DNA from: Galaxea fascicularis
Taxonomy: Eukaryota; Cnidaria; Anthozoa; Scleractinia; Euphylliidae
Direction of reading: 5' to 3'
DNA: 64,000 nucleotides
Assembly (NCBI GenBank): GCA_948470475.1
Contig: OX419341.1
Location: forward strand, 6,597,853-6,661,852
Position 1 is the first letter of the stretch; each line of letters opens with the position of its first letter. A program made the translations under genes and the position numbers. The notes under the pieces are model-generated. The model ran no database searches. It worked only from the letters and a program-made list of their open reading frames with translations, and was not told the DNA's origin. Below are positions 60,501 to 64,000 of this stretch, in pieces.

Positions 60501-62784
60501 TGGTAACATTTTGGTAAGTAAACACGCAGGCAGTGTTGCTGGGCAGTTACATGGGAACTGCTTTGGTTCTGAGCATTTCTCAGTTTGTGGCTGGGCTTCG
60601 AAAGGTTAAAAACAAATAATTTGCTGCTTTACAGTCATCTTTTAAATGTGCAATAACCTATTAAAAAGAATGGTTTGAATACACCACTGTGCTAATGATC
60701 ATTTCCAAGTGAATTGTGGGTCCTTTCGGGGTGGGGGGGGGAAAGTGGTCAAAATACGTCCTAAAATGGCCATTGGCCTCACGAAGGCAGGGGTTTCAAT
60801 AAATTTTGAATTAGCTGTAATCATTTGAGTAAAATTCAAGACTAAGTAGGCGGCGGTGAAAGGTAAATTCTGACAAAGTAGGCGAGGTTTTCGCCGGTTG
60901 CCGGCTTCTAATGAAACCCTGCAAAGGACTGGATCTACCCACAATCCACTTGGAAATTACGAAATGAAATATTAATGAGTAAAGTATTAATTTAGGATGA
61001 GGGCCCGGCTGTTCTAAAGCCGATTAACGGTAATCGAAGATTAAAGATTAACGACAAAAAAAAAAAAAAAAACCGGAAAAGAAACTTTCACCCAAAAGTT
61101 TAAAAAAATTGAAACCAAAGTTTACACTTATCCTGGATTTATTAATAGGCCATTTCCGAGTTCATGTCTGCCTCCTCTTCAAAGCGAGTCTACGTGCGAA
61201 GTTTTTGTGATGGTAATTAGTTCTACTTTACATATGAATGAAAACTAATTTTCATAACAAAAACTTCGCACTTAGACTCGCTTTGAAGAGGAGGCAGACA
61301 TGAACTCGGAAATGGCCTATTCATTCGGCTTTGAACAACCGGGCCCACGTTTTATGGACCAGACCTTCTCCTCTCCTTCGACTGCCACGACGCTTATTAA
61401 ATTTTGCGCACTCACTCATAACCGCTAAATCAGCTTAAAAGCCGTTGGGAATGCAAAGCTTACTTTCTCCTGTAACCGTGAACTCTCATCGGCGATCGTG
61501 CATTTCCGTCGATTTGCACTCTGTTTTGATCTGTAGACGATCTGTGTAATTTGTTTATCTTTACAGATGTTTTCAGTCTGAGATTTAGCAACACTGAGTA
61601 CCGCCTTTTGTTAATGATCAAAATTTAAATTCTCATATGTTGCCCGTACACATTTCCTAGAGAAGTAGTAGGGAGAAATTGTTAGTGTCAACAAATTCAT
61701 CTTGTGTGATCCTGTCCTTAATTCTCATGACCACTCTGTTTTATAAAGCGTTGATATTACAAGGAGAAATTTGATGCTGATCACTCTTAGGGTTTAAAAG
61801 GTTAACTTTACTTATTACATTCGGAATTGGGAAGAAAAGCAAGGAAAAAAACCCAGTGATTGAAGTTAAGTGTCTGCCCCTTAATACTTTCAAAAAGAAT
61901 ATAAACTCCTGCTACTAGACAGTCAGTGAATAAATTCCAATTATTATCTACCTCTATCAATTAATTAATCTATTTTACCCATTTATCTGCCTTAAATAGT
62001 GATTACCTATGTATATTTTGTAAATCACTAGTAACTGCACTGTGGTAGTGACCAACTCGATAGCTCTGCTCTTTTGGCCACTACGCGCTATTTCCAATTA
62101 ATGCCTAGTGTACATGTAAGCTATCTTTGTTTCTCCTTTTACTTTTTATTTTTTCTATTCTTGTAAACTAACATGTTTGAATAAGTGTGAATAAACCGAA
62201 ACTGAAACTGAAACTGAACCGGGTGTCCAACGAGGAAGAAATTGCTAAGGAATCTGATATTTTTCCCCGTTGGCATGTTATCCAGGTAGTTAACAATTAT
62301 TCACCGAAGGGAAGGTGGTTAGTGAGTGGGGTATATTGGAGCTGAGGTGAATATCCACCACCGACCACCGACACTGAGGTGAATAATTGTGTTAGTATGC
62401 GATAACAGAGCTAACAGATGATTTTAACCTCATTTATTCCTGTAAACAATTACAATTTTCGCGCGAGTTACTCGGAGGAGAATAGCACTTGCTGTCGCGA
62501 CGTCAAGTAGCCAATCAGAGCGCGCTAGCAACGCTATATACTGTTTCAGTATACACTAATTAACAATTAGACCCGTAGCCCGCAAGAGCTACGGGTCAAT
62601 AGCCCATGAGGCGAAGCGAATGGGCTATTGACCGGTGGCCCTTGAGGGCGAAGTGTCTAATTGTTTTAGTTTCACACAACTAGTCGGACAGAAAAGGCAA
62701 TAATAAAGTTAGCAAATGCAAGTTGAAGAAATATTTATTTGGGAATAAAACGAAAGAAGGCGTCACGCTCGATTGCTACTCGAG

Positions 62785-62821
<37 letters not shown>

Positions 62822-64000
62822 TGTTGGGTGATACTAATAAGAGATACTCGACCTTTAATGTAGTTTATTTTTCCTCTGCTTTTGTGAACCTATCCAGAAA
62901 AAGCAAGCTAAGTTTTTCGACAACATCATGAAACAAGTCCGACCAGAGGCTGAGTACTTCAGAGTGGGTTTCTACGGAAAAGGCTTCCCCTTCTCAGTCA
63001 GGGTAAGTGTTTGCCGAGAAATTGCAGGCTCTTAAAAATCTGTCGAGAGACGGAGATCTATTGCCACTCTTTGAGATATTACAAGGGTGTTACTGCACTC
63101 TGCAGTGCCACGTTAAAACACGAAATTACACAGTGTAACGGTTAGTTCAACCTCTGTCGCACATTTTGGAGCAGTCGACTCAAGCGAACTAACGGCTGTC
63201 CTTTGCAAGTTACATGAAGAAGCATTTCGATGTGCAACCATACAGTATTTCAGGATCCCAGCGTCAATGCAACCATCACGAAACATTGCAGAGGAAGATG
63301 TCGCTAACTGATTTGATTTAAATTTGCATTCAATACTACTTTTCTACATCAACACCAGCTAGGCTTCAGTGCTTTCAATACGATTGGAAGCTCGTAACAG
63401 CACCCGCCGGGGTAATATGAGAAGCCCAGGAGAATTTCAACTGAATTTTTGCCTTGAACGCGGTAACCGAATAACCGAATTTTAACAGAATACCCACCGG
63501 AGCTCCGGTGGGTGCTGAGTCCTATTGAAAGCACTGGGCTTTAGCGTCCCGAATTTTTTTTTTCGAAAAAGAGATTTTAGCATTTTCAAAATAAGCGGTG
63601 ATTACTGCTGGCTTTTTTGTCATATTCAGGACATGTGCCTAAACGTAGATTCGACCTATCGCTTGTGTGGGTTTTAAACCGATTTCAAGACATTTTAATT
63701 GGAAAAATGGATAACTCAAACTGAATGAGCAAAAAGTTGAAACTGTGCTCGGAAAGGGATCTCAATCTCCATGGATCACACATAACTGCACGGATTTTTT
63801 CATTTGACACTGATGTTTTATTAACATTTGTTCTCTGATTTGTCTCGAAGAACAAATCATTTGTGTATCGAGGTCAGGAATACGAGAAGATTGGCTCGTT
63901 CAACCAGCGAATACGATCCCAGTTCCCAGATGCACAGGTAAGGAGTATTCTCTTGGAAGATTGTCAGTTTCTCAGCGAATACAGGAAGAAAAGAACTGAA
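20816..64000 (+). CDS. DOCK4: DOCK-B family guanine nucleotide exchange factor (Dock3/Dock4-like), 48 exons, 3' end outside window
   Basis: Forty-eight exons, all with GT-AG borders and matching phases, give 1381 residues without a stop; the last exon here ends at 63937 and intron 48 runs off the window. Domain order is SH3 (about 11-67), a helical linker, DHR-1 (about 425-600), an armadillo-like region (about 650-1190) and the start of DHR-2. Family members bind ELMO through the N-terminal region and activate Rac, and Dock4 also Rap1, at the membrane in cell migration and adhesion. DOCK-B assignment rests on Dock4-like stretches such as RRPFGCAVL, RKLGFPDIIMPGDIRND, YHNSSPKW, KYGDMRVVM and FRVGFYGKGFPF. 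The human proteins are about 1970-2030 residues, so roughly 600 are missing. The symbol means Dock3/4-like; which paralogue cannot be decided, and cnidarians may have a single DOCK-B. Confidence 0.95.
21600..21890. repeat. ATCGAC-rich palindromic stretch in DOCK intron 3
   Basis: Many copies of ATCGAC/GTCGAT in both orientations, such as ATTGTCAATCGACAAGG, GTCGATAAAAGTCGATAA, GATTATCGATTTAATCGAC and TTTATCGACTATTGAG. A fold-back element is likely, but I could not fix its ends. Confidence 0.45.
22741..22902. mobile_element. Short element with CAGTGAAACCCC ends, DOCK intron 3
   Basis: Ends CAGTGAAACCCC and GGGGTTTCATTG are inverted repeats over about 160 bp, resembling pogo/Tigger-type ends. 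No target duplication could be confirmed. Confidence 0.55.
23277..23475 (+). repeat. Dispersed ~200-bp repeat (family F), copy 1
   Basis: Shares CAATTCTCATATGTTG, AAATTCATCTTGTGTGAT, CTTGTGACCACTCT-TTT and GATGCTGATCACTCTTTGGG in order with copies at 45846-46052 and 61610-61805 (same strand) and 47588-47777 (opposite strand). No inverted ends, coding frame or tRNA head is visible, so the class stays open. Confidence 0.7.
24145..37906 (+). CDS. DOCK4: DOCK exons 4-17: helical linker up to DHR-1
   Basis: Exons: 24145-24200, 25154-25253, 25996-26088, 26842-26897, 27392-27476, 28899-28934, 30013-30161, 30903-31020, 32223-32283, 33860-33931, 34477-34552, 35900-35985, 36956-36999, 37825-37906. They encode residues 57-427. 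Anchors are LREWLVIWKQLY (exon 5), LISGTLTQ (6), HHAYLNVIDFVC (10), FTDLGSKD (11/12), RRPFGCAV (13/14) and RKLGFPDIIMPG (17/18). Exon 11 carries a serine-rich insert (KSDSTQSLNKSDSSQ) where human Dock4 has a shorter non-repetitive stretch. Exon 9 is only 36 bp. Confidence 0.93.
24319..24560 (-). mobile_element. tRNA-derived SINE, family 1 (-), DOCK intron 4
   Basis: On the minus strand the head GGATGGCCGAGTGGTTTAGG is near 24560 and the tail near 24319. The body contains CTTGTAAATAGCCAACTGGT and GGAGTGTTCAATTAAG. B-box-like sequence is degenerate (GTATTCTAATCCC). Several substitutions from the copy at 37500-37720 indicate an old insertion. Confidence 0.8.
25604..25790 (+). mobile_element. tRNA-derived SINE, family 2, DOCK intron 5
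   Basis: The head GGCTGACTGGTTGGCTCAGT, then GTGGGTTAACCCTGGTC as degenerate B box, then AGGGTCTTTACATAACTGAG, ACATCTGCGA. The second copy at 32317-32970 has the same order but is split by a MITE. This uninterrupted copy therefore shows the empty site. Confidence 0.75.
26180..26322. mobile_element. Hairpin MITE, ATGTTGTGGTTCAA family, copy 1
   Basis: ATGTTGTGGTTCAAATTTTT opposes ATTTGAACCACAACAT, with TTTAAAAATTTTCAAATC and its complement inside. It lies in DOCK intron 6. The second copy is at 28400-28534. Confidence 0.75.
28105..28375 (-). mobile_element. tRNA-derived SINE, family 3 (-), DOCK intron 8
   Basis: On the minus strand: GGGAGCAAGGATGGAGCAGT head, CTCCCACCAATGTGGC, a degenerate GGTTGGAAGCC B box, then GTTTGTTGTTTG, a CTCTGGGTACTCCAG.. 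block and CAAAAACCAACATTCCC. It matches 55325-55617 throughout, including the body, so it is one SINE family. Confidence 0.75.
28400..28534. mobile_element. Hairpin MITE, ATGTTGTGGTTCAA family, copy 2
   Basis: ATGTTGTGGTTCAATTTTAT opposes ATTAAACCACAATAAT, with CCTTGGTTTAAATTT and its complement inside. It starts 25 bp after the family 3 SINE. Confidence 0.7.
28935..30012 (+). other. DOCK intron 9, no recognisable element
   Basis: About 1.1 kb of AT-rich intron. Apart from several TACATGTA palindromes (29041, 29532, 29765) I see no repeat, RNA gene or open frame worth naming. Confidence 0.5.
30264..30406. mobile_element. Hairpin MITE with GCCCGGTTGTTCAAACG ends, DOCK intron 10
   Basis: GCCCGGTTGTTCAAACGTTG opposes AGCTTTTGAACAACCGGGGC, and GGATAGCACTATC / GGATAGCGCTATCC and ATCTGG/CCAGAT pair inside. 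Its ends resemble those of the larger element at 61001-61346. Confidence 0.75.
31222..31510. mobile_element. Hairpin-bearing repeat, DOCK intron 11 (copy 1)
   Basis: A GATTGGTCAATCAGCTATGG entry, then opposed arms TTGAGATGTTGGAAGAACAC and TGTTTTTCTAACATCTCGCG around AATCACTCGCCT..CTCGTGATTTACG, then AAACCATAGAAATTTGTGGT. The same plan is found at 49320-49580 in intron 31. Confidence 0.65.
31530..31680. repeat. Dispersed repeat with TCTCCATACATTTT (copy 2)
   Basis: CTGTTCTCCATACATTTTCT, AACCTTTACTTTTGATTTAG and CAGTGTTACTATAATCAGGA follow in the order seen at 11650-11830. Confidence 0.5.
32024..32190. mobile_element. Hairpin MITE, GAACGAACGCGATAT family, copy 2
   Basis: TAAAATCTGTGGAACGAACG and its near reverse complement are 60 bp apart, with outer GTCTCTTTTGCTGTA / TACAGCAAAAGAGAGAC arms. 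It ends 32 bp before DOCK exon 12, so the hairpin could sit close to the branch point and polypyrimidine tract of that exon. Confidence 0.8.
32317..32970 (+). mobile_element. tRNA-derived SINE, family 2, split by a MITE, DOCK intron 12
   Basis: The head starts GACCGGTTGACTCA, is interrupted at 32334 and resumes after 32592 with GTTGGTAGAGTGCCGGACTA and CTGGGTTCAAGCCCCGG (intact B box). The body has AGGGTCTTTAAGTAACTGAG, ACATCTGCAA and a 3' part ending in TGTGTAATAAAGG. Comparison with 25604-25790 shows the head without the insertion. Confidence 0.8.
32335..32589. mobile_element. MITE with GGCCATGTCCACACTGATGCG-type ends, TCA target duplication
   Basis: GGCCATGTCCACACTGATGC at the left and GCATCAGTGTGGACATGGCC at the right are perfect inverted repeats. 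TCA flanks both (32332-32334, 32590-32592). GCGTTTTC occurs many times inside. Inserted in the tRNA-like head of a SINE. Confidence 0.85.
33568..33703 (+). repeat. Dispersed repeat with GACACCAACATGG units (copy 2)
   Basis: CATGACGTCACGGCGGCCAT, ACAAAGAATCGGCGGCCATG, TTGGTGTCCCAAACTAAACC and CAGTATGGCTGATAGTCACG are the reverse complement of the pieces at 6622-6790 in the matching order. DOCK intron 12. Confidence 0.55.
34322..34454 (+). mobile_element. tRNA-derived SINE, family 1, 5'-truncated, DOCK intron 13
   Basis: CTTGTAAATAGCCAACTGGT, GCCTCCCGCC and AAGTGGTCAGTTAAGTATTT match the body and tail of the copy at 13060-13258; the tRNA head is missing. It ends 22 bp before exon 14. Confidence 0.75.
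34718..35009. mobile_element. Element with GGTTCGTAC ends and TCCTGGAAAATCCTGGAAA units, DOCK intron 14
   Basis: GGGGTTCGTACAAG at the left opposes GGGTACGAACCCTG at the right. Inside are repeated TCCTGGAAAATCCTGGAAAT units. It is related in plan to 37962-38402, which has AGTCCTTGAA units between GGTTCGCAC ends. Confidence 0.65.
37500..37720 (-). mobile_element. tRNA-derived SINE, family 1 (-), DOCK intron 16
   Basis: On the minus strand: CTGAGTGGTTTAGGGCGCTG, GGGTTCAAATCCCGCTC (perfect B box), CTTGTAAATAGCCGACTGGT, and the tail CCCTGAAAAGCCCCCCTAGG. This is the best preserved copy of the family and lies 105 bp before exon 17. Confidence 0.85.
37962..38402. mobile_element. hAT-like non-autonomous element with AGTCCTTGAA units, DOCK intron 17
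   Basis: Ends CAGGGTTCGCACAG and CTGTGCGAACCCTG are perfect inverted repeats starting CAGGG, as in hAT elements. AAAAGTCCTTGAATT-type units are repeated about six times at the left and three times at the right. No transposase frame. Confidence 0.75.
38459..38560. repeat. Repeat fragment related to the RSBN1-DOCK spacer
   Basis: CGGGAGAAAAACAAAC, GGAGATTTTGCCGGGAATCG and CTCCGGGAGG parallel pieces at 19674-19760 in the promoter spacer (CGGGAGAAAAACAAAATTCT, GAAATTTTGCCTGGAATC). Confidence 0.4.
38989..44827 (+). CDS. DOCK4: DOCK exons 18-24: DHR-1 (C2-like) domain
   Basis: Exons: 38989-39042, 39440-39513, 40551-40649, 41451-41523, 41942-42045, 43926-44091, 44730-44827, encoding residues 428-650. 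DHR-1 is a C2-like fold that binds phosphoinositides and brings the protein to the membrane. Typical pieces: GDIRNDVYVTVEKGEFEKG at the start, SIIFYHNSSPKW, LRFGFRHLS, FSFVSLMREDGTT and HELCVYK. Exon 23 ends with CSTKLTQN, and exon 24 begins VDLVGLLRWK, the conserved boundary to the armadillo region. Confidence 0.93.
39514..40550 (+). other. DOCK intron 19
   Basis: Holds a partial repeat starting AAAGGGGCCATGTCGTGGTG at 39890 with GGTCAAATTAAGACCAAACT, similar in layout to 5905-6298 but diverged. No gene; short open frames here are incidental. Confidence 0.4.
40650..41450 (+). other. DOCK intron 20, little recognisable
   Basis: A small hairpin (TTTAGCCGAGC / GCTCGGTTAAA, 40776-40829) and a CG-rich patch of GTTTCGCACGAGGGA-type units at 40857-40910. 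Nothing else supportable. Confidence 0.4.
42400..42640. repeat. CCAATCACA-bearing short repeats, DOCK intron 22
   Basis: Three direct units AGCCAATCACAT, CAACCAATCACATTC and CAACCAATCACAACC are spaced about 36 bp apart, and a reverse unit GTGATTGGTTT lies at 42430. Each unit contains a CCAAT box. It may be an internal repeat of an unidentified element. Confidence 0.5.
42802..42905. repeat. Hairpin, DOCK intron 22
   Basis: CCCAATTCGGTCTGTAATCA with CTCGTGATAAACAGATCGGA opposes TCCGATTTTGTTATCAG and GATTACCGACCGAATT, around a CG-rich loop. A fold-back element of about 105 bp. Confidence 0.65.
43413..43552. mobile_element. Hairpin MITE, AATAGGCCAT family, diverged copy, DOCK intron 22
   Basis: Ends AATAGGCCATATTCGTATT and AATACGAATATGGCCTATT; inner arms GGAGGCTCTTGCGGGGGAAT and its complement. 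Only the terminal 10 bp are shared with copies at 10326, 56306 and 61144, so this is a related but distinct subfamily. Confidence 0.75.
44296..44681. mobile_element. MITE with AGGCTACCGCAC ends, DOCK intron 23
   Basis: AGGCTACCGCACTCTAGCCG and the reverse complement GTGTGCGGTAGCCT close a 386-bp element flanked by TAA on both sides (44293-44295, 44682-44684), or TTAA if the first base is counted outside. CGACAAAAAATCGG units occur repeatedly in the right half. TAA/TTAA targets fit PIF/Harbinger or piggyBac-like enzymes. It ends 48 bp before exon 24. Confidence 0.8.
44931..45040. repeat. Near-perfect palindrome, DOCK intron 24
   Basis: GCATGATAGCGATAATTATC with AAGGCCAAAGTTTGTGTTAT opposes ATAACACAAACTGAGGCCTT and GATAATTATCGCTATCATGC. 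The loop is a CCGAAGCCGAAGG stretch. A 110-bp fold-back that produces mirrored open frames on both strands. Confidence 0.8.
45130..45235 (+). repeat. Two ~50-bp tandem units, DOCK intron 24
   Basis: Two copies of a unit running TTCTnCAT..ATAAAA-CTAT-GTCTGTAGGTATGACGT. The CRE-like TGACGT core appears three times. Confidence 0.65.
45331..58242 (+). CDS. DOCK4: DOCK exons 25-41: armadillo-like helical region
   Basis: Exons: 45331-45414, 45645-45745, 46217-46301, 46725-46777, 47278-47392, 47819-47889, 49121-49233, 50185-50312, 51350-51445, 51817-52010, 52909-52987, 53686-53786, 54613-54671, 55730-55801, 56954-57033, 57363-57451, 58144-58242. They encode about residues 651-1189. Anchors are YIEKHFSATMAHK, LEHLFKFIIQSRM, LKDWIVIIVLGN, LWNSYFNLSVSFLTQ, KYGDMRVVMGFEI-like, [23 protein letters not shown]. 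In structures of the family this region forms helical repeats that hold the dimer and ELMO. Exon 36 has an extra, decayed copy of its 3' end in the next intron (53898-54001). Confidence 0.92.
45846..46052 (+). repeat. Family F dispersed repeat, copy 2, DOCK intron 26
   Basis: TTTCCTATAGAAGTAGTGGC, AAATTCATCTTGTGTGATCC, CTCGTGACCACTCTGTTTTA and TTTGATGCTGATCATTCTGA match the other copies in order. Confidence 0.7.
46480..46592. repeat. CAGT tetranucleotide microsatellite, DOCK intron 27
   Basis: Two runs of CAGT units (46480-46510 and 46548-46590) with imperfect units between them. A GA run also lies at 46352-46371. Confidence 0.9.
46980..47170. repeat. C-rich tract, DOCK intron 28
   Basis: A run of about 18 C at 46986 and C/T-rich stretches up to 47170 (CCCCCTCCC, CAGCCGCCCCCCCCC). 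Low-complexity sequence that gives proline-rich open frames with no gene support. Confidence 0.7.
47588..47777 (-). repeat. Family F dispersed repeat, copy 3, inverted, DOCK intron 29
   Basis: AGAGTGATCAGCTTCAACTT, CAACGCTTTATAAAACAGAG, GGATCACACAAGATGAATTT and ACTACTTCTATAG are the reverse complement of the family F blocks. It ends 42 bp before exon 30. Confidence 0.7.
48080..48595 (+). other. GC- and GT-rich insert with a 167-codon open frame, DOCK intron 30
   Basis: From about 48080 to 48540 base composition changes to G/T-rich with many CG and TGCG steps, unlike the AT-rich intron around it. The open frame 48086-48589 encodes a Cys-, Leu- and Val-rich product without a recognisable domain, and AATAAA follows at 48570. 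It could be the end of a retroelement. I do not call it a gene. Confidence 0.45.
49320..49580. mobile_element. Hairpin-bearing repeat, DOCK intron 31 (copy 2)
   Basis: GATTGGTCAAACACCTATGG entry, arms ACTTGGGATGTTAGGAGAAC and GTTCTCTTGGCATCCCAAGT around AATCATTCGCTTCCCACTCG. Same plan as 31222-31510, with a more perfect hairpin. Confidence 0.7.
50630..50788. mobile_element. Hairpin MITE, GAACGAACGCGATAT family, copy 3, DOCK intron 32
   Basis: Almost perfect palindrome: GCGGGGAATCCGCGAGCCGG, GTAGTTTCGTGGGCGC and the reverse complement immediately after, with CTAAAATCTGTG / CACAGATTTTAG outside and AGTCTCTCTTTTGC / GCAAAAGCAGTCT at the ends. The most symmetrical of three copies. Confidence 0.85.
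50936..51135 (+). repeat. Two ~90-bp tandem units, DOCK intron 32
   Basis: 50936-51024 and 51046-51135 share a CGTGCATTGTGCGAATC / GGTGCATTGCGGGAATC block, an ATGTGTCTTT / ATGTCTTTGTGAG block and CAAAACTACCTT-CGAT. They are imperfect direct repeats about 110 bp apart. Confidence 0.6.
52080..52520. repeat. Element with CTCTCGTAAG-GACCAC units, DOCK intron 34
   Basis: GACCACCTCTCGTAAGAGAC, CACAAGCGACCACTTTTCCA at the left and CTGACCTCTCGTAAGCAACC plus GGTGGTCACTTAA at the right. The recurring ACCACTT and CTCTCGTAAG suggest a transposon remnant. The ends are not defined. Confidence 0.5.
53101..53190 (+). mobile_element. Penelope-type retroelement remnant, DOCK intron 35
   Basis: AAATGGTTTGAACCCAGGAG, GTGACATTGACACCTCAAAC, AGGACTACACTCACCCGGAC match the sequence around the hammerhead-like motif at 13530-13681, but no CTGATGA core is left here. 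The first block is in the opposite orientation relative to the rest, when compared with the other copy. Confidence 0.5.
53652..53685 (+). promoter_or_regulatory. CT-repeat polypyrimidine tract at DOCK exon 36 acceptor
   Basis: A CT dinucleotide run followed by T10 and CAG makes up the acceptor region. Such length-variable tracts can affect splicing of the next exon. Confidence 0.7.
53760..54001 (+). repeat. Tandem duplication of the exon 36 end and its donor site
   Basis: Copy A (53760-53868) has the last 27 bp of exon 36, the donor CAGGTATTTT and intron sequence. Copy B (53898-54001) repeats this: CAAGATCATTGACAGGTATT, then a TTTCATTTATACA stretch and TGTGTAAACCTCGGGTTTTG. A third, intron-only piece (53858-53896) sits between. 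Use of the second donor at 53926 would bring in a stop within nine codons. Confidence 0.85.
54002..54612 (+). other. Remainder of DOCK intron 36
   Basis: No transposon ends, RNA gene or coding signal recognised in this 0.6-kb stretch. Confidence 0.4.
55325..55617 (-). mobile_element. tRNA-derived SINE, family 3 (-), DOCK intron 37
   Basis: On the minus strand: GGGAGCAGGGATGGCGCAAT head, CCGGGTTCGATTCCGGAC B box, GAGTTTGTTGTTGGTTCTCT, a CTCCGGGTACTCCGG block and a tail of TTACATTTACATTTACAGG repeats near 55325. It is better preserved than the copy at 28105-28375. It ends 112 bp before exon 38. Confidence 0.85.
56306..56504. mobile_element. Hairpin MITE, AATAGGCCAT family, diverged copy, DOCK intron 38
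   Basis: AATAGGCCATTTGCGAATTA opposes TAATTCGGAAATGGCCTATT. Inside, CGAGTCTAAGTGGTCATCCT opposes AGGATGAGCACCTAGACTCG. It is clearly related to the copies at 10326 and 61144 but with more substitutions. Confidence 0.8.
57481..57510. repeat. Poly-C tract, DOCK intron 40
   Basis: A run of about 20 C begins 30 bp after exon 40. It would make the mRNA strand C-rich and the template G-rich near the donor. Confidence 0.85.
57836..58095. repeat. Possible repeat with GGGAACAAACG and GGTCCCCGC units, DOCK intron 40
   Basis: GAATATTCTCAGGGAATATT is a short palindrome, and AATGTTCCCAGCG / GCGACCGTTCCCTG, ACACGAAGGGAACA / CACCCGAAGGGAATTGGT recur. The piece starts AAGGTCGGCACACACG. The other end was not found. 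Confidence 0.35.
58879..63937 (+). CDS. DOCK4: DOCK exons 42-48: start of DHR-2 (lobe A)
   Basis: Exons: 58879-58936, 59045-59085, 59853-59943, 60043-60144, 60424-60513, 62898-63002, 63851-63937, residues 1190-1381. They contain KKIEREDMYIRCIERLRDLH, FTEAGYTVLKHAELLEW, WEKAIELCKELAEQYES, FFDNIMKQVRPEAEYFRVGF and FVYRGQEYE. This is lobe A, the dimer lobe of DHR-2; the catalytic lobes B and C with the nucleotide sensor lie past the window. Exons 44 and 45 are separated by a 99-nt intron that is itself open in frame. I removed it because HAELLE joined to WSDS matches other DOCK proteins (LLKWS / LLQWE). Confidence 0.92.
59086..59852 (+). other. DOCK intron 43, nothing recognised
   Basis: Open frames in this 0.77-kb intron (for example 59507-59806 on both strands) show no domain, codon or conservation signal that I can recognise. 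Confidence 0.4.
59944..60042 (+). other. In-frame stop-free 99-nt intron between DOCK exons 44 and 45
   Basis: The donor GTGATT is weak, and the acceptor CCTTCAACAG is good. The length is 33 codons with no stop in the DOCK frame, so retention would add 33 residues after residue 1253. Splicing it out restores LLEWSDS, matching the family. It has the form of an exitron. Confidence 0.7.
61001..61346. mobile_element. Element with GGGCCCGGCTGTTC ends, carrying a nested MITE, DOCK intron 46
   Basis: GGGCCCGGCTGTTCTAAAGC opposes GGCTTTGAACAACCGGGCCC. A short inner stretch GATTAACGGTAATCGAAGAT follows. The right third is occupied by the nested AATAGGCCAT MITE, so the original element was about 170 bp. 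Confidence 0.7.
61144..61321. mobile_element. Hairpin MITE, AATAGGCCAT family, copy nearly identical to 10326-10504
   Basis: AATAGGCCATTTCCGAGTTC and AGCGAGTCTACGTGCGAAGT arms; I count only two or three differences from the copy at 10326. High similarity suggests recent movement. It lies inside the element 61001-61346. Confidence 0.9.
61610..61805 (+). repeat. Family F dispersed repeat, copy 4, DOCK intron 46
   Basis: AAATTCTCATATGTTGCCCG, CAAATTCATCTTGTGTGATC, CTCATGACCACTCTGTTTTA and ATGCTGATCACTCTTAGGG align with copies 1-3. Confidence 0.75.
62040..62220 (+). mobile_element. Probable LINE/SINE 3' end with GAAACT repeats, DOCK intron 46
   Basis: AATAAACCGAAACTGAAACT followed by another GAAACTGAAC is typical of a non-LTR element 3' end with short tandem units. 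The preceding 130 bp have no open frame. Confidence 0.45.
62560..62668. repeat. Hairpin with CTAATTGTTAATT-type ends, DOCK intron 46
   Basis: AACAATTAGACCCGTAGCCC opposes GAAGTGTCTAATTGTTTTAG, and ACGGGTCAATAGCCCAT / ATGGGCTATTGACCGGT pair inside. It follows a palindromic stretch with CACCGACCACCGAC units at 62350. Confidence 0.6.
63367..63536. mobile_element. Hairpin MITE with CAGTGCTTTCAATA ends, DOCK intron 47
   Basis: CAGTGCTTTCAATA (63367) opposes TATTGAAAGCACTG (to 63536). Near the right end 63492-63513 is a perfect 22-bp palindrome centred on GGAGCTCC. CAGTG ends suggest a hAT-derived element. Confidence 0.75.

Overview
The window looks like nuclear DNA of an anthozoan cnidarian, most likely a stony coral. 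It is AT-rich, its genes have many short exons with canonical GT-AG introns of roughly 0.1-2.6 kb, and the spaces are full of short hairpin (MITE-like) elements and tRNA-headed SINEs. Three protein genes can be supported. The species assignment is an inference from gene structure and repeat style.

Layout. 1-3903: no gene; a GGGGCC/telomere-like block around a hammerhead-like motif, and a TTCGG minisatellite. 3904-5550 (+): an intronless class A GPCR of 548 residues with a very long basic tail; the 3' end of its reading frame lies in a decayed tandem duplicate of its own tail. 5551-12783: gene-free, and dominated by transposon remains, including an element-in-element-in-LINE-in-element nest at 6844-8558. 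12784-19572 (-): a six-exon gene for a 552-residue RSBN1/DPY-21 family protein (JmjC-like histone H4K20 demethylase family). 19573-20815: the head-to-head intergenic spacer. 20816 to the window end (+): 48 coding exons (1381 residues so far, every exon phase consistent) of a DOCK-B (Dock3/Dock4-like) guanine nucleotide exchange factor. It has SH3, DHR-1 and armadillo-type regions and the first part of DHR-2; the catalytic remainder lies beyond the right edge.

The two multi-exon genes are divergently arranged, with 1.24 kb between their start codons, so a shared promoter region is plausible. I saw no functional link between their products (a chromatin enzyme and a Rac/Rap GEF), and the GPCR is a separate unit. 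The introns carry at least a dozen repeat families, several in three or more copies: hairpins with AATAGGCCAT ends, hairpins with a GAACGAACGCGATAT core, three SINE families and a ~200-bp unclassified family. The most unusual observations are the hammerhead-like motifs (one between telomere-like repeats), the multi-level transposon nest, a stop-free in-frame 99-nt intron in the DOCK gene, the decayed duplicate of the GPCR tail, and a sharp enrichment of TACATGTA between about 12.4 and 32.3 kb.
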